From positions 1,054,001 through 1,118,000 of the forward strand of contig NZ_RPFW01000003.1 of the NCBI RefSeq assembly GCF_007827045.1: DNA of 64,000 nt. The letters run 5' to 3'. Positions 34,503 to 42,412 of this stretch are shown piece by piece; the first letter of the stretch is position 1; every line of letters begins with the position of its first letter. The position numbers and the translations under genes are program-made. The notes below the pieces were generated by a model. The model searched no databases. It worked only from the letters and a program-made list of their open reading frames with translations, and was not told the DNA's origin. This stretch comes from Trebonia kvetii (GTDB lineage Bacteria > Actinomycetota > Actinomycetes > Streptosporangiales > Streptosporangiaceae).

Positions 34503-36932
34503 TCATTCGGCGGTGACGATGCTCTCGGCTGGCTCGCACTCGGCCGCGGTGGCGGTCAGCCGGATCTTGCCGGCGCCGGTGGCGCGCAGCACGGCGAGGG
34601 CCCTGCCGTCGTAGGTGCGGTGCTCGGTCGCGTCGAATCGCTCCTCCGTGGAGGGGTTGGCACTGCCGAAGCCGAGCAGGACCCCCGGCCCGGTGACCTC
34701 GATCCCCACCGGCCGGTCGGCAATGGTGTAGCGGGTGCCGGCTGCGTCGGTGAGGATGAGGGCGACGTACGCGAGGTCGCCGGCGCTGATGACCTGCCGG
34801 TCGGTCTCGGCGCGGAGCCGCACCGGACCGGTGGCTGACCGCACGGTGTGGCGGCCGGTTTCGGTGCCGCCGGTGTAGGCGACGGCGAAGAGCTCGCCCG
34901 GCTGGTAGACCGTCTCGAACTCGGCGCGGAACCGGTGGCTGTCCCCGGCCGGCTTGCGGCCCAGCGACCGGCCGTTGAGGAAGAGTTCCACCTCGTCGGC
35001 GTCGCTGTAGACCTCGACGGTGACCGGCGCTCCTTCCGATCCCGGCCAGGTCCAGCTGGCGATGGAGTCGCTCCACGCCCATGGTGTCCCGGTCCAGGTC
35101 TTGCCGTGGTGCTCGGGTCGCCGGACGGCCAGGTAGGGCTGGTCGCGCAGGCCGAAGACGATCTGCCGGTAGTAGGAAGCCGGCCGGCGGTGCCCGGTGA
35201 TGTCGATGTCGCCGCAGCCCGCGAGCAGCCACGGGTACGGAGCCGCGAAGCCGGGCTGCGTGCCGTCGGCGGTCGCGTACTGCGGGCGGCCGATGCCGGC
35301 TTCGCCGAGGTAGTCCCAGCCGGTCCAGGTGAAGTCGCCGATGACGTTGGGATACTGCTTGACCAGCCGCCAGTTGCCGTCGATGCGGGTGGGGAAGGTC
35401 TCGCTGCCGACGATGATCCGGTTGGGGAACAGGTCCCGGTCCAGGGCGTACCGCGCCTCGGCGTAGTTGATGCCGGCGATGTCGAGCACGCTGAACGACT
35501 CGGCCGTCCGCCGGGTCACCAGGTCGGAGGAGCTGACCGCGTTCATCATGTCGCCGGGGTCGGCCATGCGGGTGTTGATGCCGGCCTCATCGCTGGGCTG
35601 GGAGCGCAGCGCGGCCAGGTCGTCGAGCACGGCGAGCATGCCGTTGACCGCGTTGGTGACGTAGCGCGTGCCGTCAAGGCTGCGGACCTTCTCGGCGAGC
35701 CTGCGTCCCCAGGCCGCCCCAGCAGGCGTTCCAGTCTCCGGGATCTCGTTGCCGATCGAGTAGGCGATGACGCTGGGGTGGTTGACGTCCTTGGCGACCA
35801 TCGCGTCGATGTCGCGTTCCCACCACTGCGGGAAGTTCAGGTGATAGTCGAAGTCGCTCTTGGCCGAGGTCCACACGTCGAACGCCTCGTCCATCACCAG
35901 CATCCCGAGGCGGTCGCAGGCATCAAGCATCGCGGTGCTCATCGGGTGGTGGGCCATCCGGATCGCGTTGAAGCCAGCGTCCTTGAGTATCTGCACGCGG
36001 CGCTCCTCGGCGCGGGCGAAGGTCGCCGCGCCGAGGACCCCGTTGTCGTGGTGGACGCAGGCGCCGCGCAGCTTGACCGTCTCGCCGTTGATCCGCAGGC
36101 CGTGGTCGGGGTCGAGCCGCAGCGAGCGGATGCCGAAGGTGACCGTCTCCGCGTCTGCCTCGCCGTCATCCTCAGTCAGGGTCACCCGGGCCGAGTAGAG
36201 GGCGGGCGAGTCGGGCCTCCATAGCGCCGGCGTGCGGACGTACAGGCGCTGCCGCGCGATGGCCGGCTCACCGGGCAGCACCGAGACCTGGCAGGCGTCA
36301 GTCGCGACGAGGTTCCCGGCGGCGTCACGGATCTCGGTGAGCAGGCGTGGCGTCCTGATCGCGATCGAGTCGTTCTCCACTGTGGTCGCGATCTCCACGA
36401 CCGCCCGTTCCGTGTCGGTGTCTGGCGTGGTGACGCGGACCCCGCCGGGCCCGACCCGCACCAGGGGGCCGGTCAGCAGCCAGGTGTCACGGTAGATTCC
36501 GGCGCCGGTGTACCAGCGGCTGTCCCGGTGCGCCCGCGCCTCGACGCGGATATCGTTATCCGCGCCGAACCGCAGGAAACGGCCCGCGTCAACACGGAAC
36601 AGCGAGTACCCGTAGGGGCGCTGCCCCGCGTAGTCCCCGTTGACGTAAACCATCGCGTCCCGGTACACGGCCTCGAACTCAACAAGCACCCGCCTGCACC
36701 GGTGCTCCTCCGGCACGAAGAACGTCTTGCGGTACTCCCAGGTGCCGCCAGGGAAGTAGGCGCTGGCGCCTCCCTCCAGGCTGCCGCCGTCCGGCGCGAA
36801 GCGCTGCTGCCCGATCATCGCGTCGTGCGGCAGCGTCACCAGCCGCCACGGCGCCCCGCCGCGGCCAAGCTCCGCGAAGGAGCTGACCTTGGGCCGGAAC
36901 TCCCAGCCACCATTGAAAGACTCGCGGATCAT
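34503..36932 (-). CDS. Glycoside hydrolase family 2 protein (beta-galactosidase-like)
   Basis: About 809 residues in the GH2 order: N-terminal jelly-roll sugar-binding domain (FNGGWEFRP, LPHDAMI, YFPGGTWEYRKTF), immunoglobulin-like domain, then the TIM barrel with the GACVHHDNGVLG block, acid/base Glu in YSIGNEIPE and nucleophile Glu in IIVGSETFPT. A DUF4982-like domain (DADEVELFLNGRSLGRKPAGD) and another beta domain follow. No signal peptide, so intracellular. GGAGG lies five bases before ATG 36932; the longer frame would run into the LacI gene. Divergent from that regulator with a palindromic operator between. The exact substrate (galactoside, mannoside or glucuronide) cannot be fixed. Confidence 0.9.
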   Translation of the reverse strand: MIRESFNGGWEFRPKVSSFAELGRGGAPWRLVTLPHDAMIGQQRFAPDGGSLEGGASAYFPGGTWEYRKTFFVPEEHRCRRVLVEFEAVYRDAMVYVNGDYAGQRPYGYSLFRVDAGRFLRFGADNDIRVEARAHRDSRWYTGAGIYRDTWLLTGPLVRVGPGGVRVTTPDTDTERAVVEIATTVENDSIAIRTPRLLTEIRDAAGNLVATDACQVSVLPGEPAIARQRLYVRTPALWRPDSPALYSARVTLTEDDGEADAETVTFGIRSLRLDPDHGLRINGETVKLRGACVHHDNGVLGAATFARAEERRVQILKDAGFNAIRMAHHPMSTAMLDACDRLGMLVMDEAFDVWTSAKSDFDYHLNFPQWWERDIDAMVAKDVNHPSVIAYSIGNEIPETGTPAGAAWGRRLAEKVRSLDGTRYVTNAVNGMLAVLDDLAALRSQPSDEAGINTRMADPGDMMNAVSSSDLVTRRTAESFSVLDIAGINYAEARYALDRDLFPNRIIVGSETFPTRIDGNWRLVKQYPNVIGDFTWTGWDYLGEAGIGRPQYATADGTQPGFAAPYPWLLAGCGDIDITGHRRPASYYRQIVFGLRDQPYLAVRRPEHHGKTWTGTPWAWSDSIASWTWPGSEGAPVTVEVYSDADEVELFLNGRSLGRKPAGDSHRFRAEFETVYQPGELFAVAYTGGTETGRHTVRSATGPVRLRAETDRQVISAGDLAYVALILTDAAGTRYTIADRPVGIEVTGPGVLLGFGSANPSTEERFDATEHRTYDGRALAVLRATGAGKIRLTATAAECEPAESIVTAE

Positions 36933-36946
36933 CAAACCTCCGGCCA

Positions 36947-36962
36947 GGTAATGCGCTTTACC
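36947..36962. promoter_or_regulatory. LacI-type operator palindrome
   Basis: GGTAATGC-GCTTTACC is a 16-bp palindrome with one mismatched pair and a central GC step, the shape bound by LacI-family dimers. It lies 15 bp from the GH2 start and 70 bp from the LacI start, so it can repress both divergent promoters. Confidence 0.65.
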
Positions 36963-37032
36963 AATACGTACCATGCCAGGCACTACCCTGTGAAGGTCGG
37001 CAGAGTCGGCATTTCCCCGGGACGAGAGGGCC

Positions 37033-38007
37033 ATGACGCGACCCGCGAAGCGCATCACCAGCGTAGACGTCGCGCGCGCGGCCGGCGTCTCGCAGACCAC
37101 CGTGAGCTTCGTCCTCAACGACAAGCCCGGGCACTCGATCCCGGAAGCGACCCGGCTGCGGATCCTCGAGGTCGCCAGGCAGCTGGACTACCGGCCGCAC
37201 GGCTCCGCCCGCGCCCTGGCCGCGGGACGCAGCGACATCGTCCTGCTGTCCGTTCCAGACCTGCCCATCGGCGGCGCCATCAGCCGCTTCATCGAGGAAA
37301 TGGCCGCCGCGCTCGCTGACCAGGGCCTGGCGCTCGTCACCCACCTGGCCGGAGCGCACGGCCGTCCCCTGGCAGATGTCTGCGCGATGGTGAACGCCAC
37401 GGTGGTGATCGGCTTTACGTCCTTCGACGAGGACACCGTGCAGGCGCTGTACCGGGCAGGCGCCGACGTCGTCCTCCCGTCTCACTTCAGTCATGATGAG
37501 GCGGGGCGTCCGGTCGGGCACCTGCAGGCCGAGTACCTGATCGGCCGCGGACACCGGCGCATCGGATACGCCATGCCCGCGCACCCCGGCCTGCGGGAGA
37601 TGGCAGAAGACCGGCTCGCGGGCGTCACGGACGCGTGTGCCGGCGCAGGCATCGAGCCGCCGGTCGTGCTCAGCACAAGCCTCGAGATTGCGGCCGCAGC
37701 GGCAGCCGTGGGGGTGTGGACCAGCCAGTCCGTCACGGCGGTGTGCGCCTTCAATGACGAGACCGCGATCGCGCTGCTGGCCGGCCTGCGGGTGCAGGGT
37801 CTCGCCGCTCCCGCGCACCTCGCCGTCATCGGAGTCGATGACATCCCCACTGCGCGCCTGGCTGCTCCGCCGCTCACCACAATCGCTTTCGACCTGCGCG
37901 AGGCCGGCCGAGGGCGGGCGGAGATGATCATGGCCAGCCTGGCGGGCCGCGAACCCGATGGTGCCGGCCAGCAGCACTGGAAGCTCGTAGCGCGCGCATC
38001 CGCCTGA
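37033..38007 (+). CDS. LacI-family transcriptional regulator
   Basis: A 324-residue repressor: N-terminal helix-turn-helix and hinge (ITSVDVARAAGVSQTTVSFVLND, then ATRLRILEVARQLDYRPHGSARALA), followed by a periplasmic-binding-protein-like sugar domain ending LAVIGVDDIPTARLAAPPLTTI. It is divergent from the GH2 glycosidase and should repress it until the released or cognate sugar binds. The ATG at 37033 matches the family start exactly. Confidence 0.92.
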   Translation: MTRPAKRITSVDVARAAGVSQTTVSFVLNDKPGHSIPEATRLRILEVARQLDYRPHGSARALAAGRSDIVLLSVPDLPIGGAISRFIEEMAAALADQGLALVTHLAGAHGRPLADVCAMVNATVVIGFTSFDEDTVQALYRAGADVVLPSHFSHDEAGRPVGHLQAEYLIGRGHRRIGYAMPAHPGLREMAEDRLAGVTDACAGAGIEPPVVLSTSLEIAAAAAAVGVWTSQSVTAVCAFNDETAIALLAGLRVQGLAAPAHLAVIGVDDIPTARLAAPPLTTIAFDLREAGRGRAEMIMASLAGREPDGAGQQHWKLVARASA

Positions 38008-38065
38008 GCTGCAGGACGCGTGCAGGCCCGCGACCCAGATACGCGGGGGACCGGGCAGCGACGGC

Positions 38066-38422
38066 TCAGCTCGCTGACGCCAGGGTGGCGGCGACGGCTT
38101 CGGGATCCGCGCAGCCGACGATCCACTCATCCCACGGGGCATCCGCCAAGCGCACCCGCACGCCGCGCGGCGTATCGCCATGGACCGCGATGAACATCTT
38201 CTCGCCGTGGCCGCGGACAGTGGCCACCGTGGCCACGCCGGGGACGCGCATCCCGACCTTGAACCCGACCCCGATCCCGGTCCAGCCGTGGGTGTCATCG
38301 AGCACCTCGACACCCCGAACCGCCGACAGCGGCACGCGAAGGTCGCCGTGGACTGCCTCGGCCTTCTCCGCGCCCGAGAGGTGAAGCACCAGTTCGGCGC
38401 CTTCCAGTTGCAGTTCTGCCAC
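38066..38422 (-). CDS. Conserved hypothetical protein (small PH-like family)
   Basis: A 118-residue soluble protein from GTG 38422 with GAGGAG six bases upstream. The conserved blocks VHGDLRVPLSAVRGVEVLDD, GTRIPGV-like GMRVPGVATVATVRG and HGDTPRGVRVRLADAPWDEWIVGCADPEAVA recur in an actinobacterial family I have seen annotated only as hypothetical; the alternating beta pattern resembles bacterial PH-like folds. No function can be assigned. Confidence 0.7.
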   Translation of the reverse strand: MAELQLEGAELVLHLSGAEKAEAVHGDLRVPLSAVRGVEVLDDTHGWTGIGVGFKVGMRVPGVATVATVRGHGEKMFIAVHGDTPRGVRVRLADAPWDEWIVGCADPEAVAATLASAS

Positions 38423-39119
38423 GTCAGGCTCCTCGCGTCTGGTGGGTCAAGCGTAGGACTGAAACTTCCCCGTGCAACAGGGAGAAGCTGCCCGGAAGCT
38501 CACCGATCCGGTCGGCGCCTGACACGAGCATGCTCCGGCCCGGAACCGTTCACGGTTTGTGGCGAGACGCCTTGGACGCGGGGCCAGACCGGGTACTCGG
38601 CATCTTGGTATCGGACGCCGCAGAGGCCGCTACGAAGCGGCCAGCCCTGACGACGCCTGGCGCCGGATCAGCGCCTTCTTCGACGGGCATCTGGCCGCCG
38701 GCGAGCGCCCTGAGGCCGGTTGACGAACCCGAGAAGATGGATGACCAGTCGGTCCAAGATCTGATCGGCGTCCAGGCCTCGTGCAACAAGAAGCAGGCAA
38801 CTGGCCCGGTAAGCGCCGAAGCCACGGGGCCTCTACCATCGACCTTCATGTAAAGTTTTACATCCTTAACCGTGCCCGCGGCAGTCGGTAACGTTTAGAT
38901 TTCCCCTGCGTGTCGGGCATTTAAGCAGCCGCATCTCGGTGCTGCGAGGTCAACTGGCCTGCATGCGGACTGCGGCACAGCTGACGGGTCTTGTCGCGGT
39001 TCCGCTGGACAGCACGCTCTCTTTATTTTTACTGACCGCCCGGTATATCGTGCCTTCGGGCGTGGGCACGGTATACCGGGCCGAGCTCACAGGCAATGAA
39101 GTCCATGGAGGACACAACA
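38423..39119. other. Long intergenic region holding a gene remnant and a promoter
   Basis: About 700 bp between the small hypothetical gene and the binding lipoprotein. It holds the dienelactone-hydrolase remnant at 38628-38723. The stretch 38845-39060 is AT-richer than its surroundings and probably contains the promoter of the lipoprotein gene. No other gene is supported. Confidence 0.45.
38628..38723 (+). pseudogene. Duplicated 3' end of the dienelactone hydrolase gene
   Basis: From 38629 the sequence matches 16120-16212 almost base for base (I count about six differences), including the stop and a few bases beyond (TGACGAACCCG). In frame it reads YEAASPDDAWRRISAFFDGHLAAG...PEAG-stop. Nothing of the catalytic part is present upstream. 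It is a fragment left by duplication and deletion, 22 kb from the intact gene. Confidence 0.8.
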
Positions 39120-40556
39120 GTGAGACCTGGTAACGAACAGTCGGCCCGTGGTGGCGTCGGACCTAGGACACGGAGGCGCGCTCGCCTCGCCGGGCTGATC
39201 GCGGTGACCGCGGCGGCCTTGCTCGCGGCGGGCTGCAGCTCTGCCAGCAGCACCAGCAGCGCACCGGCTTCGTCGTCGGCCCCCGCCTCAGCGTCCGCCC
39301 CGGCCTCGTCGTCGGCTGCGCCGACCGGGACGGTCCCGGCAAGCGACGTCGGGATCACCGGCACCACCATCAAGGTGGGCCTGATCGCCGACGTGAACAA
39401 CCCGCTCGTCCCCGGGCTGTTCCAGCTGGCGGTGAACGCGGTGAACTCGTGGGCGAAGGATGTCAACGCCTCAGGCGGCCTGGACGGGCGACAGGTCGTG
39501 GTCGACTTCTGCGACTCCAAGCTCGACCCGAACGCAACGTCCAGCTGTGTCATCAAGGCCTGCCAGAACGACTTCGCGCTGGTCGGGACCTCCGCCAACG
39601 CGCTTGAGGACCTCTCCGACCTCGACGGCTGCAAGAATGCTGCGGGCAAGGCGGTCGGCCTGCCCGACCTGGCCGCGTTCGCGTTCCCGCCGCTGTCCTG
39701 CGACCCGGACACCTACATGATCGGGGGCCTCGGCAGCTACTGCTCCACCGCGAAGGACAACCCGCAGACGTACAAGGTGCCGGTCGGCGATGCCCGCTAC
39801 CTGACGGCGCACAACCCGGGCCTGCACGGCATCTGGCTCTACGACAGCGACGACCCGACGTTCAAGATCACCCAGACGCCGGTGTTCCAGGGGGAGAGCA
39901 ACCTCGGCATCAAGGCGGACGGCCAGAAGTTCTACGCGGTCAGCGGCGCGGTGCCGCAGAGCGCGCTCACCCCGTTCATCCAGCAGATCAAGGCCGCGGG
40001 ATCCACGTTCGTTTACGACGACGTGACCAGCCAGAGCATGGTGCTGCTGCGCAAGGAGGCCGCGCTGCAGGGCGTCAGCTCGGTCAAGGTCTGGGAGTGC
40101 AACTCCGGCTGCTACGACCCGACCTTCGTCCAGCAGGGCGGAGCGGCCGTGAACGGCACCTACGCGAGCCTGCTCGACCTGCCGTACATGACCGACTACA
40201 AGGTCAACCCGCAGCTTGACAAGCTGGTCACCGACCTCGGCGGGCTCGACAAGGTGAGCAACAACGCGATCAACTCCTACGTCATGGCCATCCTGTTCCA
40301 GGACGCCGTGAACAAGGTGGTGGCCAGCGGCCAGACGCTGGACCGCGCGTCGCTGTTCGCCGCGCTCAAGGACGAGCACTCGTTCACCGCCGACGGCATC
40401 ATCGGCACGACGGACGTCGGCAACCGCCTCCCGTCCGCCTGCTCGGTGCTCGTGCAACTGCAGAACGGGCAGTGGAACCGGGTGGACCCGACCACGCCGG
40501 GCACCTTCGACTGCAACAGCTCCAACGTCGCGACGATCAAGATGAACGTCTCGTAG
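39120..40556 (+). CDS. ABC-type substrate-binding lipoprotein, branched-chain amino-acid (type I) family
   Basis: Secreted lipoprotein: Arg-rich n-region, hydrophobic core LAGLIAVTAAALLA and lipobox LLAAGCSS, then a long Ser/Ala/Pro linker. The mature part is a type I periplasmic-binding fold (DVGITGTTIKVGLIADVNNP, NASGGLDGRQVVVDFCDSKLDPN, LLGTSANALED-like LVGTSANALED) as in leucine/urea/amide-binding proteins. Six or more Cys in the mature domain suggest disulfides. I chose GTG 39120 because GGAGG lies eight bases upstream; ATG 39096 would place that site inside the gene. No permease or ATPase gene adjoins it, so it is an orphan receptor or serves a distant transporter. Confidence 0.85.
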   Translation: MRPGNEQSARGGVGPRTRRRARLAGLIAVTAAALLAAGCSSASSTSSAPASSSAPASASAPASSSAAPTGTVPASDVGITGTTIKVGLIADVNNPLVPGLFQLAVNAVNSWAKDVNASGGLDGRQVVVDFCDSKLDPNATSSCVIKACQNDFALVGTSANALEDLSDLDGCKNAAGKAVGLPDLAAFAFPPLSCDPDTYMIGGLGSYCSTAKDNPQTYKVPVGDARYLTAHNPGLHGIWLYDSDDPTFKITQTPVFQGESNLGIKADGQKFYAVSGAVPQSALTPFIQQIKAAGSTFVYDDVTSQSMVLLRKEAALQGVSSVKVWECNSGCYDPTFVQQGGAAVNGTYASLLDLPYMTDYKVNPQLDKLVTDLGGLDKVSNNAINSYVMAILFQDAVNKVVASGQTLDRASLFAALKDEHSFTADGIIGTTDVGNRLPSACSVLVQLQNGQWNRVDPTTPGTFDCNSSNVATIKMNVS

Positions 40557-40576
40557 CACTACCGGCATGAAACAGG

Positions 40577-40617
40577 CGCCGCCCGCGGGACCGCCGGAAG
40601 GCGTCCCGCGGGCGGCG
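40577..40617 (+). terminator. Strong GC-rich terminator hairpin
   Basis: A perfect 15-bp stem (40577-40591 with 40603-40617) enclosing a small inner GCC-GGAA-GGC hairpin, 20 bp after the lipoprotein stop. There is no U-tract, as is common for actinobacterial terminators. It should also block transcription from the other side. Confidence 0.8.
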
Positions 40618-40733
40618 TAAGCCAGTCGGCGCGGCGGGGATGCCCGTGGACCTGGGCATCCCGCCGCGACGGCATCCGGTGTGGTACCGGGGCAGGCAGG
40701 CCCGATGGTTGTGGCACGAGGTCGGCTTTCCTC

Positions 40734-41258
40734 CTATAGCCCTGTGCTATGCGGGCTGCCGGAGGCTGGAGAGCGCAGGAACTGCGGGCGGGCCGCCGGC
40801 CGGTCATCGAGCCCGAACACCCCGGTGATGATCTCGGACAGGCGCGATGGGACCGACAGCGAGCCGGTCCGGTAGCGGTGCTGCACCTGGCCGCTGCCGC
40901 CCGGGTCCGGCGAGGTGACCGCGCTTAGCGTGGTACCGAAGGCCGACTCCATCGCGGCGATGGTCCCGCTCACCGTAAGCCGGCGCGAGGGGAGATCGGA
41001 TTTGGTCACGGTGAGCCCGTATTCGCCGAGCACCTCGGCGACGAGCTGCGCGTCGCCCGGGTCGGCGCCGTACCGGTCGCCGAGCTGGGCCGGGCTGAGC
41101 GTCTCCGGTCCCGCCGCCGGCGCCGCGGGGAGCGCGGCCTTGCGCCGCAGCATCACGTTCACGGTGATGACCTGGCTTTCGTCGAGCGGCGCCGCCGGCC
41201 GCGCGCCGGGCAGTGCGGAGCGGTCGCTTCCTGATAGCGGTACGAGTGGATCTGGCAT
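40734..41258 (-). pseudogene. Orphan pro-domain of an S53 (sedolisin) peptidase
   Basis: ATG 41258 with an excellent GAGGAGG site opens a 174-residue frame matching the activation pro-domain of S53 serine-carboxyl peptidases: ITVNVMLRRK, LSPAQLGDRYGADPGDAQLVAEVLGEYGLTV, LTVSGTIAAMESAFGTTL, and the end-of-prodomain SEIITGVFGLDDRPAARPQF. In complete enzymes this is followed by roughly 350 residues with the Glu-Asp-Ser site; here the frame ends about 15 residues later and nothing of the catalytic domain lies before the terminator at 40617. Most likely a deletion remnant; a free-standing inhibitor role is conceivable. Confidence 0.75.
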
Positions 41259-41567
41259 GAAAGTCCTCCTCGGTACTCCACGGCTGGGTGGTCGATGCCC
41301 GTGGCGCTACGAAACGGCCTGGGTGTCGCGGGCATGCCCACGGGCGTACCTTCCCCGTGCGCGGCGGAACACCGCGTGGCGGCCCGGCGACCAGTTCATC
41401 GGGCGCGTCCGCGGCATCGGCCAGGTGGTGCCACGGTCCGCCACCACGGACCGGGGCGCTCCCTGCCGCATGAGCGCGCTCGCGAAGGCAGTCTCGCCTG
41501 ACGTCACGGTGTGACGCGCGGCCTCACGCCTATCGGGTGACAGCACCTCGATGGAAGGAGAGGGCTC
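41259..41567. other. Divergent region upstream of the cupin gene
   Basis: About 310 bp with open frames on both strands but none with family resemblance or a good start. It must carry the promoter of the cupin operon; GGAAGGAGAGGG just before 41568 is that operon's ribosome-binding site. I see no further structure. Confidence 0.35.
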
Positions 41568-41951
41568 ATGCCTCACACGAACAAGGCGTCCGCACCGGTC
41601 GGCGTCGACATTCCGGAATTCGAAGGACGGTACGTCGACCTCGACGGCTACACCGTCGGCTTCGAGACCTACAAGGCCGACGTGGACCCGGCCGGGTTCT
41701 TCCGCGGACTGCCGGACGACCGCTGCCAGTGTCCGCACTGGGGCGTGGTGCTGACAGGAAGCATTAGCTTCCGTTTCGCCGACCGCACCGAGACCTACGC
41801 GGCCGGCGTCGCCTACTACGCGCCCGCCGGGCACACGCCGGTCCTGACGGCGGGCACCGAGGTCGTCGAGTTCAGCCCGACGGAGGCACTCAACGCGACC
41901 ATGACCGTTGTGGGGGCCAACCTCGCAGCCGAAGCAGGCGCCTCATCATGA
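41568..41951 (+). CDS. Small cupin-domain protein
   Basis: A 127-residue single-domain cupin: CPHWGVVLTGSISFRFADRTETYAAGVAYYAPAGHTPVL contains the two cupin motifs, with His57-like and His near PAGH as possible metal ligands. No transmembrane part. It is coupled by ATGA to an NTF2-like gene and followed by an ATPase-less AAA-TPR paralogue, so it may bind a small ligand in the same pathway or be its enzyme. Function unassigned. Confidence 0.75.
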   Translation: MPHTNKASAPVGVDIPEFEGRYVDLDGYTVGFETYKADVDPAGFFRGLPDDRCQCPHWGVVLTGSISFRFADRTETYAAGVAYYAPAGHTPVLTAGTEVVEFSPTEALNATMTVVGANLAAEAGASS

Positions 41952-42373
41952 CCGCCACCACTCTCACGCAGAACGAGGTCCGCGCCCACGCGCTCGCCGA
42001 GAAGCTCATCAAGTTCCTGGAGACCGGTGAGGTGCCGGACGGCCTGTTCGCCGCCGACGTGTTCTGCGACTTCACAATGCCGACCTGGCGGTTGCAGGCC
42101 AGCGGTGTCGAGGATTGTGTCGCGCTGCGGCTGGCCGGCCACCCCGGGCAAGGGACGGTGCCGCGGTGGCGGTTCGATCCGACGCCGACCGGGTTCGTCC
42201 TGGAAGTCGAGGAGGCCTGGGATTCCGGCGGCGAGCACTGGACCTGCCGCGAACTGTTCCGTGCCGACATCGGCGACGGGGGCATCACCCTGATCGCGGT
42301 CTACTGCACCGGCGACTGGGACGCGGCGCGACGGGCCGAGCACGCCAGCGCGGTGACGCTGATCCGTCCCTGA
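41948..42373 (+). CDS. NTF2/SnoaL-like protein of unknown function
   Basis: A 141-residue protein with the cone-fold pattern of SnoaL-like proteins: an N-terminal helix (EVRAHALAEKLIKFLETGEVPDGLFAADVFCDFTMPTWRLQ) and then beta strands (VPRWRFDPTPTGFVLEVEEAWDSGG, ELFRADIGDGGITLIAVYCTGDWD). Members are isomerases, cyclases or ligand binders. Overlaps the cupin stop (ATGA) and lies 39 bp before the AAA-TPR paralogue, so the three are probably one operon. Confidence 0.7.
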   Translation: MTATTLTQNEVRAHALAEKLIKFLETGEVPDGLFAADVFCDFTMPTWRLQASGVEDCVALRLAGHPGQGTVPRWRFDPTPTGFVLEVEEAWDSGGEHWTCRELFRADIGDGGITLIAVYCTGDWDAARRAEHASAVTLIRP

Positions 42374-42412
42374 CCTCGACTGCGGCCACGTGTCTGCTCC
42401 TACGCTGTATGC

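Noticed and set aside
34848..36224. 458-codon plus-strand frame antisense to the GH2 gene
   Set aside because: No ribosome-binding site or motifs; the GH2 frame is unambiguous.
41307..41834. Minus-strand 175-codon frame antisense to the cupin gene
   Set aside because: The cupin frame has a strong ribosome-binding site and family motifs; this one has neither.
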